A DNA stretch of 11,025 nucleotides, from NCBI GenBank assembly GCA_937900285.1, contig CALCEM010000059.1, positions 1 to 11,025 on the forward strand. Direction: 5' to 3'. The notes under the pieces are model-generated. The model ran no database searches. It was given only the letters and a program-made list of their open reading frames with translations, and was not told the origin of the DNA. The DNA is from an uncultured Fretibacterium sp. (GTDB taxonomy: Bacteria; Synergistota; Synergistia; Synergistales; Aminobacteriaceae). Shown in pieces: positions 1 to 6,485 of the stretch (the stretch's first letter is position 1; every line of letters starts with the position of its first letter). Made by a program: the position numbers and the translations under genes.

Positions 1-2
1 TT

Positions 3-164
3 CCGCCAATTGACACACAAATTAAAATCGTTAACATTCTCGATAAATTTGAAAAGTTATGTAATTCTTTAATTGAAGGTATCCCGGCAGAAATTAACGC
101 CCGCAAAAAGCAATATGAATATTACAGAGATAAACTATTAAATTTTAAAAATTTGAACGGCTGA
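3..164 (+). CDS. hsdS: Type I restriction enzyme specificity subunit HsdS, C-terminal end (partial)
   Basis: Only the last 53 codons are in the window; the gene enters from the left edge, and the frame starts at base 3. HsdS reads the bipartite DNA target for a type I restriction-modification complex with HsdM and HsdR. The fragment reads PPIDTQIKIVNILDKFEKLC and then a stretch with PAEINARKKQYEYYRDKLL. That is the typical end of an S subunit: the second conserved helical spacer after the second target recognition domain, where IL-D-F and A-R--QYEYYRDKLL are family hallmarks. It ends in TGA at 162-164 and converges on cbiF across a 26-bp gap in which I see no GC-rich hairpin. The rest of the system (hsdM, hsdR) would lie to the left. 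Recognition is confident; target specificity cannot be read from this end. Confidence 0.9.
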   Translation, partial: PPIDTQIKIVNILDKFEKLCNSLIEGIPAEINARKKQYEYYRDKLLNFKNLNG

Positions 165-190
165 TATAATTTTTTGTGAAGAATTTTATT

Positions 191-934
191 TTAACGGGGT
201 CGGGTTTTAACGGCCTCTCTAAATCCAGTAGAAAAATTTTCATCATATAATTTTGAACGGGTCTCAAATTCTTCCAGACATTTACCCAAAATTATCAGCG
301 CATGATTTTTTATATTATTTTCATTTGCAATTTTTTCAAGCTCGTTGATTTTCGTGTAAAAAATTTTTTCATCAGGCCATGAAGATTTATAAACCAGCGC
401 AATTTTTTCATTTTGAGAATGCCCGGAATTAATTAATTTTTCGCACAACTCTTTTATATTCCCGGACGATAAAAAATATATTTCAGCCTTAACATTTTCG
501 GGGTTAATTGTCCTTCCCGATAATCTGGAAATTAAAATATTTTGCGAAATCTCCGGGATCGTGTACGAAATTTTTAACGAAGCAGCCACCGAACAAAACG
601 AACTGACACCAGGTATAATTTCAAAATTAATATTATTTTCGCGTAAAATTTTTATCTGTTCGGAAATTGCTCCATAAATTGAAGGGTCTCCAGTATGTAA
701 ACGCGCTAAATTTAAATTTTTGTTTTGAGCTTCGATCATAATTTCTGAAATTTGTTTTAAATTCATTTTGGAGCTGTCGTAAATTTTTGCTTGCGGTTTG
801 GCATATTTCTTAACGAGATCAAAATTAACAAGCGAGCCGGCGTAAATTATTACATCAGCTTCACTCAAAATTTTCGCGCCCCTTATGGTTATTAAATCTT
901 CCGCTCCCGGTCCAGCTCCTATAAAATATATCAT
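191..934 (-). CDS. cbiF: Cobalt-precorrin-4 C11-methyltransferase CbiF/CobM
   Basis: SAM-dependent methyltransferase that methylates C11 of (cobalt-)precorrin-4 in corrin-ring synthesis, in the cytoplasm. The 247-aa product begins with the family glycine-rich motif (MIYFIGAGPGAEDL, residues 1-14). It has the SAM-site stretch RLHTGDPSIYGAI near residues 78-90, EIIPGVSSF near 105-113, the substrate-side SGRT near 138-141, and a family-like C-terminus (SKLYDENFSTGFR). Compared with the family as I remember it, the segment between GRT and FLSSG is about nine residues short, so the product is slightly below usual length; catalysis is probably intact. It is the last gene of the his-operon run, 17 bp after the PHP phosphatase stop, and no other cobalamin gene is in the window. 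The leader is A/T only with no visible Shine-Dalgarno. The ATG is chosen because the conserved motif begins at residue 2. No clear terminator follows. Confidence 0.9.
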   Translation of the reverse strand: MIYFIGAGPGAEDLITIRGAKILSEADVIIYAGSLVNFDLVKKYAKPQAKIYDSSKMNLKQISEIMIEAQNKNLNLARLHTGDPSIYGAISEQIKILRENNINFEIIPGVSSFCSVAASLKISYTIPEISQNILISRLSGRTINPENVKAEIYFLSSGNIKELCEKLINSGHSQNEKIALVYKSSWPDEKIFYTKINELEKIANENNIKNHALIILGKCLEEFETRSKLYDENFSTGFREAVKTRPR

Positions 935-951
935 GAATATAAATTAATAAA

Positions 952-1737
952 TTAAAACTCCTCAACTAAATTTAAATTTAAACTTTCCGCTAAATCCTCG
1001 TAAATATCAAAATCATACATTAACGTTAATTTATTATGGCTGTCACTCGATAAAATTACGCGACCATTTTTCTGAGCAATGTATTTTAAAAATTTTTCCG
1101 CAGGATATGCAGAACTTCTCCAGCCCCGCGAGATTGCTCCGGTATTTATTTCAAAAATTACATTATGTTTCAGCAATTCATCTAACGCGTAAAAAGCAGG
1201 CTCCAAATATTTATTATTATTCTCATCGAAAAAATTATATTTCTCGTTAAATTTATTTATCAAATCAAAATGCCCAATTATTTCAGGCTGAATTTTTTCA
1301 TAAATATCTGCAACAGTCTTAAAATAATCTTCAGCAAATTTATACGCGTCACCATCATAAAAATTTTTTATATTTTCCGCAAAATCTTCAGGGCTTGAAT
1401 CTACCGACAAATATTTATTATTTTTTAAAACATAATGCACCGAACCAATTAAATAATTATAATCTGATTTATTTATGTCCGAATAATAATCGCATTCCGT
1501 TCCGCATAAAATTTTAATCGAATCAGAATATTTATTTTTTAAATTTTTAATTTCGCTCAAATATTCAAGCGTATTTTTTGGCGACATGCTGTAAGCCGGA
1601 TCATCAAATTTAAAATAAGAATGTCCCGAAAATCCCAAATTTTTCATGCCGAGAGAGAGCGCATATTCTGCAATTTCCCCCGGCGAATTTTTTCCATCAC
1701 AGTAATAAGTGTGTATATGATAATCAGAACGAATCAT
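952..1737 (-). CDS. hisJ: PHP-family histidinol-phosphatase (HisJ/HisK type)
   Basis: Predicted metal-dependent phosphatase converting histidinol phosphate to histidinol, the step done by the HAD domain of HisB in enterics. The 261-aa product is a full PHP domain with all expected metal ligands in order: DYHIHT (H7, H9), SGHS (H39), GTECD (E81), GSVHY (H101), GHFD (H156), and SSDSH (D232, H234). Length and motif order fit the HisJ family rather than polymerase PHP domains or YcdX-like proteins. The position downstream of hisH-A-F-IE supports the histidinol-phosphate substrate. It lies 23 bp after the chemoreceptor stop. The leader just before the ATG is A/T only (aaaaatttaaATG) with no ribosome-binding motif; the start is set by the SDYHIHT motif only a few residues in. 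Regulation presumably follows the operon promoter upstream of hisH. Confidence 0.88.
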   Translation of the reverse strand: MIRSDYHIHTYYCDGKNSPGEIAEYALSLGMKNLGFSGHSYFKFDDPAYSMSPKNTLEYLSEIKNLKNKYSDSIKILCGTECDYYSDINKSDYNYLIGSVHYVLKNNKYLSVDSSPEDFAENIKNFYDGDAYKFAEDYFKTVADIYEKIQPEIIGHFDLINKFNEKYNFFDENNNKYLEPAFYALDELLKHNVIFEINTGAISRGWRSSAYPAEKFLKYIAQKNGRVILSSDSHNKLTLMYDFDIYEDLAESLNLNLVEEF

Positions 1738-1760
1738 TTAAATTTTTATTATTTTTATTT

Positions 1761-3452
1761 TCAATCCAGTTTAAAATGTGAAACCGAATCTACAAGCTCA
1801 TGAGATAACTCGTTCATAATTTCAGTATCATCCGAAACTTTTTTAACGTTGTTCGCAATAGTTCCAATTGAACTGGCAACTTCTTCATTTGTGGCAGAAG
1901 TTTCCTCAGCGATGGCAGATAAATCACTGATCGCATTCATTACGGATTTTTCGATGTCTTCGAGCTTCACCGTTATATCAGAAACTGATGAAATTTCATT
2001 TACTGATGAGCGTATATCATTATCAAGAGCTTTAAATTTTTCGTGAGTAATCTTCAATAATTCTTTTTCTTCCGTTATCAAATCCCGAACGCTTTCGGCC
2101 TGTTGAACACATTCACCCGATAATGTTCCCATTTCAATAACGACATCTTTAATTTTATTCGCGGAGTTATTTGACTCTTCAGCAAGTTTTTTTATTTCGG
2201 ATGCTACAACACCAAAACCCCGGCCAACTTCACCAGCACGGGCAGCTTCAATACTTGCGTTAAGCGATAATAAATTTGTTTGGGATGCAATATCAGTGAT
2301 TAATTTTACCATCTCATCAATTTTAGAAATTGCGAAATTTGTCGCGTTAATTCGTTTTGTAATAATTTCGATAGCTTCAGAAGATTTTTCAGATGAGTCT
2401 GCAACTGAATCAATATATTTAAGTGCTTCAGTATTAGCCTGGTTCATTGACTCAGAATTTTTTGTGAGGGTGCTTACATTTTTTACAGCGTCTTCGATTA
2501 TGCCGCCCATTGTGCCAATTTGATCGCTTATATTTTTTACACTGCTTGCCATTGTCACCGTAGTCTTCGCTAATGCCTGCATTGATTCGGAAATTGTATT
2601 AGTCTCGTTTGATGCTTCTCCTGCCATTGATACACTTGACTTAACAGTGTCGCGCAAAGTAAAAGCTGAATCATGTATGCGTCCAATAGAATCCCTTAAA
2701 ATTTCTGTCAGTCTGTCAGCAGCGTTCAATAAATGAAATGTCTCGCGCACTCTGCTGTGTCCCGTAATTTCTACGTTTAAATTCCCTTTTGAAAGCTCGC
2801 GGATATTTTCAGCTACATGAGATAAAGGGCTTGTAACATGCTTTGAAATTGAAACGGCAAAAAATGAAAATATTACTAATAAAACCGCACTGCACGAAAA
2901 AATTAAAAAATTTATATGCTTTATTACGTCTAAAATCTGCTTTGAAGGTTTTCCGGCAAATGCCATCCCTAAAATTTTAGGACCGTTCTTTAAAGGCATG
3001 TAACACGCAAAATAATTAGTGCCGTTGATCTTTAAACTTTCATCAAAATGTGTTGCCCCTGTTCTGACTTTCGACCAAACAGCTTCAGCAGCTGGAGTCC
3101 CTTCCAATCTGTTATTTTTTTCGTCCAAGATCGTCGTCATAAATCTTATATTGTCTTTAAATATAGTGAAATCTATTCCCGTTGCTTTCATTGTGTCGAG
3201 ATAGCTCGGATCATATTCGCAAAATCCGTCAACTAAGCTCGTGCCGTTTTCGAGATCATATTCATAATATTCTTTTAGTGCCATCGTTGCGAGTTCTAAT
3301 TCTTCGAATATGTTGGATTTTAAATTTTTTGCAGCAATGCCGGATGCTACAAGAGCGACAATTAAAACAGCAATAAACATCGGAAAAGTTGCGAGGAAGA
3401 TCATTACCGTTTTTAAACTTAAATGCTTACCGTTTCCGTGATCAATTGTCAT
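1761..3452 (-). CDS. Methyl-accepting chemotaxis protein with single Cache sensor domain
   Basis: Membrane chemoreceptor that senses a small ligand outside the cell and controls CheA. The 563-aa layout is complete: a short basic N-terminus, TM1 at about 13-40, a periplasmic/extracellular Cache-like domain at about 41-178 (key stretch GIDFTIF-DN-RFMTTI, then GTNYFACYMPLKNG and a closing GMAFAGKPS, resembling sCache_3 types), TM2 at about 181-202, HAMP at about 203-257, then the long signalling coiled coil. The hairpin tip is canonical (residues about 388-432, including QTNLLSLNASIEAARAGE and GRGFGVVASEIKKLAEES). No C-terminal CheR/CheB-tethering pentapeptide is present; it ends SHFKLD. Its ATG overlaps the hisIE TGA (ATGA at 3449-3452), and a GGAG lies 8 nt upstream inside hisIE, so it should be co-translated with histidine enzymes. 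The ligand is unknown; histidine or a related compound is only an inference from context. Confidence 0.93.
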   Translation of the reverse strand: MTIDHGNGKHLSLKTVMIFLATFPMFIAVLIVALVASGIAAKNLKSNIFEELELATMALKEYYEYDLENGTSLVDGFCEYDPSYLDTMKATGIDFTIFKDNIRFMTTILDEKNNRLEGTPAAEAVWSKVRTGATHFDESLKINGTNYFACYMPLKNGPKILGMAFAGKPSKQILDVIKHINFLIFSCSAVLLVIFSFFAVSISKHVTSPLSHVAENIRELSKGNLNVEITGHSRVRETFHLLNAADRLTEILRDSIGRIHDSAFTLRDTVKSSVSMAGEASNETNTISESMQALAKTTVTMASSVKNISDQIGTMGGIIEDAVKNVSTLTKNSESMNQANTEALKYIDSVADSSEKSSEAIEIITKRINATNFAISKIDEMVKLITDIASQTNLLSLNASIEAARAGEVGRGFGVVASEIKKLAEESNNSANKIKDVVIEMGTLSGECVQQAESVRDLITEEKELLKITHEKFKALDNDIRSSVNEISSVSDITVKLEDIEKSVMNAISDLSAIAEETSATNEEVASSIGTIANNVKKVSDDTEIMNELSHELVDSVSHFKLD

Positions 3453-4099
3453 TTCATTTTCTCCTGTTTAATTTTTTTGTCGATTACATGACGCGAGGCC
3501 AATTCCTTTATTAAATCCTGAACTTCAATATTTTTTTCGGCCATGAGCACAAGCATATGATAAATTAAATCTGCCAGCTCATAAATTGTTTCTTCACGGG
3601 AATTTTTTGCAGCAATTATCACCTCCGAAGATTCCTCGCCGATCTTCTTTAAAATTTTATCAAGCCCCTTTTCAAATAAATAAGACGTGTAAGACTTTTC
3701 GGCCGGGTTAATTTTGCGGTCTTTTATTAAATCCATGAGGGCACAAATTGAAAATTTATTATTTTTATTTTCGTCCTGTAAAATTTCATCTTCAAAACAT
3801 GAATAATTTCCCAAGTGACAAGCCGGGCCGTCCGGTTTAACGTAAATTAATAAAGTATCTCGATCGCAATCGGTTTTAATTGAGATAATATGCTGATAAT
3901 TTCCGGAAGTAGCACCCTTCAGCCATAATTCATTACGTGATCTGCTCCAAAAGCAAGTTAATTTTTTTTCTAGCGAAATTTTCAGGCTGTCACGGTTCAT
4001 ATAAGCCAGCATTAAGACCTGATTATTATCATGATCGATTATTATTGCTGGTATTAAGCCATCGGAATTAAATTTTAAATCGTCAATGTTTAAGAGCAT
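3449..4099 (-). CDS. hisIE: Bifunctional phosphoribosyl-AMP cyclohydrolase / phosphoribosyl-ATP pyrophosphatase HisIE
   Basis: Carries out steps 2 and 3 of histidine synthesis: the HisE part hydrolyses PRATP to PRAMP, and the HisI part opens the adenine ring of PRAMP. The HisI domain spans about 1-107, with the metal-binding TDCDRDTLL (D77, D79, D81) and the cysteines of GPACHLGNYSCF (C94, C101). The HisE domain spans about 117-207, with the MazG-like GEESSEV (E155, E156, E159) and ELADLIYHMLVLMA. The fusion order I-then-E and 216 aa are normal. It starts 6 bp after the hisF stop and ends in TGA overlapping the chemoreceptor ATG. A GAGG-type ribosome site lies in the hisF end at a somewhat long distance. 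No catalytic residue appears to be missing. Confidence 0.97.
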   Translation of the reverse strand: MLLNIDDLKFNSDGLIPAIIIDHDNNQVLMLAYMNRDSLKISLEKKLTCFWSRSRNELWLKGATSGNYQHIISIKTDCDRDTLLIYVKPDGPACHLGNYSCFEDEILQDENKNNKFSICALMDLIKDRKINPAEKSYTSYLFEKGLDKILKKIGEESSEVIIAAKNSREETIYELADLIYHMLVLMAEKNIEVQDLIKELASRHVIDKKIKQEKMK

Positions 4100-4105
4100 T
4101 TTAAT

Positions 4106-4864
4106 TTACAACCTCACAGGAATATTATTTTTTTGCATCTGTAATTTTAAATCTTTAATGCTTACTTCGCCGAAATGAAAAATTGAAGCTGCGAGACCTG
4201 CATCGACTCCGGGAATATTTTTAAATAATGTTATAAAATCCTGAATGCTCCCGGCACCTCCAGAAGCTATAACGGGAACTTTAACGACATCGCAGACAGC
4301 TTTTAACATTTCGAGATCGAAACCATTTTTAACGCCGTCAGTATCAATTGAATTTAAAACTACTTCGCCAGCACCGTTATCGACACATTTTTTTATCCAG
4401 CTTATTGCTTCGATTTCAGTATCATCCCGGCCGCCGCGTGCGAAGACATGAAATTTATTATTTACGCGTTTTACGTCAGCCGAAATTACAACGCATTGAG
4501 AGCCGTATAATTTAGCAGCTTGAGGAATAAGGTCGGGATTTTTTATTGCTCCGGTGTTTACGCTGACTTTATCGGCACCGCAGTTTAAAACCCGTTCGAA
4601 GTCATTTAAATTTGAAATTCCTCCGCCGACTGTCAACGGTATAAAAACATTTTTCGCGGTTTCTCTTAAAATATCAGTAAAAATTTTTCGTCCGTCAGAT
4701 GAGGCAGTGATGTCATAAAAAACTAATTCATCAGCACCGCATGAGCTATAAAATTCAGCGAGTTCGATGGGGGAATTTACATCATTTAGGCCGGAAAAAT
4801 TTACACCTTTAACGACACGGCCGTTTTTTACGTCTAAACATGGGATAATTCTTTTAGTGAGCAT
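4106..4864 (-). CDS. hisF: Imidazole glycerol phosphate synthase cyclase subunit HisF
   Basis: TIM-barrel half of IGP synthase. It uses ammonia channelled from HisH to convert PRFAR to imidazole-glycerol phosphate plus AICAR, linking histidine and purine synthesis. The 252-aa protein has both catalytic aspartates in family positions: D11 in IIPCLDVKNGRVVKG and D130 in VVISADVKR. It also carries the phosphate-binding loops LTVGGGI (about 77-83), VSVNTGA (about 100-106) and IASGGAGS near residue 200. Length is typical. Its ATG lies inside the 3' end of hisA (11-bp overlap, 4854-4864), a tight translational coupling between the two homologous barrels. Nothing unusual in sequence. Confidence 0.98.
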   Translation of the reverse strand: MLTKRIIPCLDVKNGRVVKGVNFSGLNDVNSPIELAEFYSSCGADELVFYDITASSDGRKIFTDILRETAKNVFIPLTVGGGISNLNDFERVLNCGADKVSVNTGAIKNPDLIPQAAKLYGSQCVVISADVKRVNNKFHVFARGGRDDTEIEAISWIKKCVDNGAGEVVLNSIDTDGVKNGFDLEMLKAVCDVVKVPVIASGGAGSIQDFITLFKNIPGVDAGLAASIFHFGEVSIKDLKLQMQKNNIPVRL

Positions 4865-5576
4865 TGTGAGCGACCTCTATAGCAGATTTAATATTTATTG
4901 CTCCAGTGTAATAAGCTTTCCCGACAATTGCGCCGTAAATTTTTAAATTAGCGAGTTTATTTATATCATCGAGCGAATTTACTCCGCCTGAAGCGGTAAT
5001 ATTTAAGCCTGAAATTTTGTTCAAGTTTTCATATAAATTTAAATTTGCGCCTGTCATTGTTCCGTCTCGTGAGATGTCTGTGCTTATAATATTTTTAATT
5101 CCTGCATCGCGCATTTTTAAACAGAAATCGTAAGCATTTAAATTTGAATTTTCGAGCCAGCCTTTTATGGCGACGCAATTATTTTTTATATCGACACCAA
5201 CGGCGATTTTTTCACCGAAATTTTTAACGGCCTGATTTAATAATTCTGGATTAGTGACGGCGACTGTACCTAAAATTATGCGGTCGATGCCATTTAAAAT
5301 ATAATTTTCGATGGTGTTTAAATCTCTAATGCCTCCGCCTAATTCGCATTTTAAATTTGAGACCTGTTTAATTTTTAAAATTATTTCGTAATTGACTGCA
5401 TGTCCTAATTTTGCGCCTTCTAAATCTACGATGTGTATCCAATTAGCTCCGAAACTTTTAAATTTTAGAGCTGTATTAATTGGGTCTTTATCGTAGACCG
5501 TCATATTATCGTAATCGCCTTTAAATAGTCTGACAACTTGAGAGTTAAATAAATCTATAGCTGGAAAAATTAGCAT
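4854..5576 (-). CDS. hisA: ProFAR isomerase HisA
   Basis: 1-(5-phosphoribosyl)-5-[(5-phosphoribosylamino)methylideneamino]imidazole-4-carboxamide isomerase, a half-barrel-duplicated TIM barrel acting just before IGP synthase. Visible family markers are FPAIDLFNSQVVRL with the catalytic base D8, ELGGGIRDL (about 78-86), VGVDIKNN with D129, TDISRDGTMTG (about 166-176), and TASGGVNSLDDI near residue 195. The 240-aa length is normal. It starts 3 bp after the hisH stop and overlaps hisF by 11 bp, giving the common gene order H-A-F-IE. HisA is distinguished from HisF by the D8/D129 spacing and the SRDGTMTG loop. Confidence 0.98.
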   Translation of the reverse strand: MLIFPAIDLFNSQVVRLFKGDYDNMTVYDKDPINTALKFKSFGANWIHIVDLEGAKLGHAVNYEIILKIKQVSNLKCELGGGIRDLNTIENYILNGIDRIILGTVAVTNPELLNQAVKNFGEKIAVGVDIKNNCVAIKGWLENSNLNAYDFCLKMRDAGIKNIISTDISRDGTMTGANLNLYENLNKISGLNITASGGVNSLDDINKLANLKIYGAIVGKAYYTGAINIKSAIEVAHNAH

Positions 5577-5579
5577 AAT

Positions 5580-6194
5580 TTAGACCTCGCAGAATGATTT
5601 TAAAATTTTTAGTCCGGCATCGCTGCTTTTTTCCGGGTGAAACTGAACGCCGAAAATATTTTTATTCGAGACCGAAGCGACAATATTAGCGCCGTAATCC
5701 GTAGTAGACGTAATAAATTCATCCGGGCATCTGACTGAATATGAATGCACAAAATAAACAAATTCATTTTGAGAAGTATTTTTTAAAATTTCGTCATGAC
5801 GTTTAATATTTAGCGAGTTCCAACCCATTTGGGGAATTTTCAAATTTAAATTTTTCGGAATAATTTCTGAAATTGCTCTGACCTCTCCGGGAATTAATCC
5901 CAAGCCTTTATAAATTCCAAATTCATGACTCGTTTCAAATAGCAGCTGCATACCTAAACAGATCCCTAAAATTAATTTCCCGTTATGAGCTTGATTAATT
6001 AAAATTTCAGCCAGCCCGGAATTAAATAATTTTTCTGCAGCATCTCCGAACGCTCCTACACCTGGTAAAATAATTTTGTCAGAATTTTTAATTTCATCTG
6101 GATCAGAAGTAATTTTCACGTCAAAATTTAATTTATTAAAAGAACTTTCGAGCGAGAATAAATTTCCCACGCCGTAATTTATAATTGCGATCAA
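5580..6194 (-). CDS. hisH: Imidazole glycerol phosphate synthase glutaminase subunit HisH
   Basis: Class I glutamine amidotransferase that releases ammonia for HisF. The triad is visible: the nucleophile C79 in LGICLGMQLLFE, and H186/E188 in GVQFHPEKS. PGVGAFG, which frames the active site, is at about 44-50. The 204-aa length is normal. The start chosen is TTG at 6194, because the next residues (IAIINYGVGN) match the family N-terminus and no in-frame ATG precedes it before a TAA four codons upstream. The AAGGAG ribosome site (6209-6214) is about 14 nt away, which is long. It is the first gene of the leftward run and faces the flagellin promoter. Confidence 0.96.
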   Translation of the reverse strand: MIAIINYGVGNLFSLESSFNKLNFDVKITSDPDEIKNSDKIILPGVGAFGDAAEKLFNSGLAEILINQAHNGKLILGICLGMQLLFETSHEFGIYKGLGLIPGEVRAISEIIPKNLNLKIPQMGWNSLNIKRHDEILKNTSQNEFVYFVHSYSVRCPDEFITSTTDYGANIVASVSNKNIFGVQFHPEKSSDAGLKILKSFCEV

Positions 6195-6219
6195 AATATT
6201 TATTTAAGCTCCTTAACAT

Positions 6220-6244
6220 AAAATATAAAATGCAAAATATAAAA
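6220..6244. repeat. Short direct repeat AAAATATAAAA in the hisH leader
   Basis: The 11-mer AAAATATAAAA occurs at 6220-6230 and 6234-6244, 14 bp apart, just upstream of the hisH ribosome site. A ten-base copy overlaps the end of the flagellin -10 at 6308-6317. The spacing could suit tandem protein binding, but low-complexity A/T drift explains it as well. Confidence 0.3.
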
Positions 6245-6265
6245 ATATTAAAAATTATTTGAGAA

Positions 6266-6293
6266 ATTATAAAACAAGTTATTAAAGTTTGAA
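6266..6293 (-). promoter_or_regulatory. Candidate sigma-70-type promoter for the his-MCP-cbiF operon
   Basis: Reading the minus strand, TTCAAA (6293-6288), a 16-bp spacer and a consensus TATAAT (6271-6266) lie about 72 bp upstream of the hisH start. Transcription would begin near 6259 and leave a leader of about 65 nt, too short for a T-box; no run of His codons is visible. In such A/T-rich sequence a TATAAT can arise by chance, and the -35 is imperfect. The candidate -35 shares 6288-6290 with the opposing sigma-28 -35. Confidence 0.38.
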
Positions 6294-6309
6294 TATTGCG
6301 CTCCGATAA
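6283..6309 (+). promoter_or_regulatory. Sigma-28 (FliA/SigD) flagellin promoter
   Basis: TAAAGTTT (6283-6290), an 11-bp spacer and TCCGATAA (6302-6309) match the established sigma-28 consensus TAAAGTTT-N11-GCCGATAA at every base but one. It lies upstream of a flagellin gene on the same strand, the classic late-class flagellar arrangement. The start site would be near 6316, giving a leader of about 170 nt. Confidence 0.88.
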
Positions 6310-6315
6310 AATATA

Positions 6316-6485
6316 AAGGATTGGCAAGGAGGCCGGAAATATATTTAAAATTTATACAATGGAATGTAATAGAACGAAAAAAGAATATAATATAAAAAAT
6401 AAAAAAAATTTTGAGAGACGGGATCAAATAATAAATAATAAAAAAAATTTAAAATAGGAGAACCCGTTTGCAGGAGGCTTAAATA
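6316..6485 (+). promoter_or_regulatory. Long flagellin mRNA leader with multiple GGA motifs
   Basis: The predicted 170-nt leader is A/T rich but punctuated by GGA trinucleotides at about 6318, 6328, 6335, 6361, 6421, 6457 and within the Shine-Dalgarno. GGA is the core of CsrA sites, and CsrA control of flagellin leaders is known in Bacillus subtilis. The segment around 6354-6366 (ATACAATGGAATGT) is close to the extended CsrA consensus but has two extra bases. An AAGGAGG at 6326-6332 looks like a second ribosome site but has no suitably spaced start; the nearest ATG (6359) would open a 32-codon Lys/Asn-rich frame ending at 6457. CGGG (6419-6422) could pair with CCCG (6463-6466). The CsrA link is inference; csrA is not in the window. 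Confidence 0.4.
6472..6477 (+). promoter_or_regulatory. Strong Shine-Dalgarno of flagellin
   Basis: A perfect AGGAGG lies 8 nt before the flagellin ATG at 6486. It fixes the start and contrasts with the A/T-only leaders of rsmG, hisJ and cbiF. Confidence 0.9.

Noticed and set aside
165..190. Terminator between hsdS and cbiF
   Set aside because: T-rich sequence is present but no GC-containing stem can be drawn on either strand. The short repeat TTTTAACGG at 189-197 and 205-213 is direct, not inverted.
1621..1803. Plus-strand open frame of 60 codons opposite hisJ and the MCP end
   Set aside because: It is antisense to well-supported genes, has no ribosome site and no protein-like pattern.
1849..3376. 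Several plus-strand open frames opposite the MCP gene
   Set aside because: They are mirror frames of the MCP coding sequence; the MCP has complete domains and a coupled start.
4245..4451. Plus-strand open frame of 68 codons opposite hisF
   Set aside because: It is the antisense shadow of a highly conserved gene.
6195..6265. T-box or his attenuator upstream of hisH
   Set aside because: The leader is only about 65 nt, without T-box conserved elements, a terminator hairpin or a run of His codons.
6359..6457. Possible 32-codon leader peptide before flagellin
   Set aside because: The ATG is about 26 nt from the nearest Shine-Dalgarno, and the product is a Lys/Asn-rich translation of A/T-rich sequence; noted only in the leader entry.
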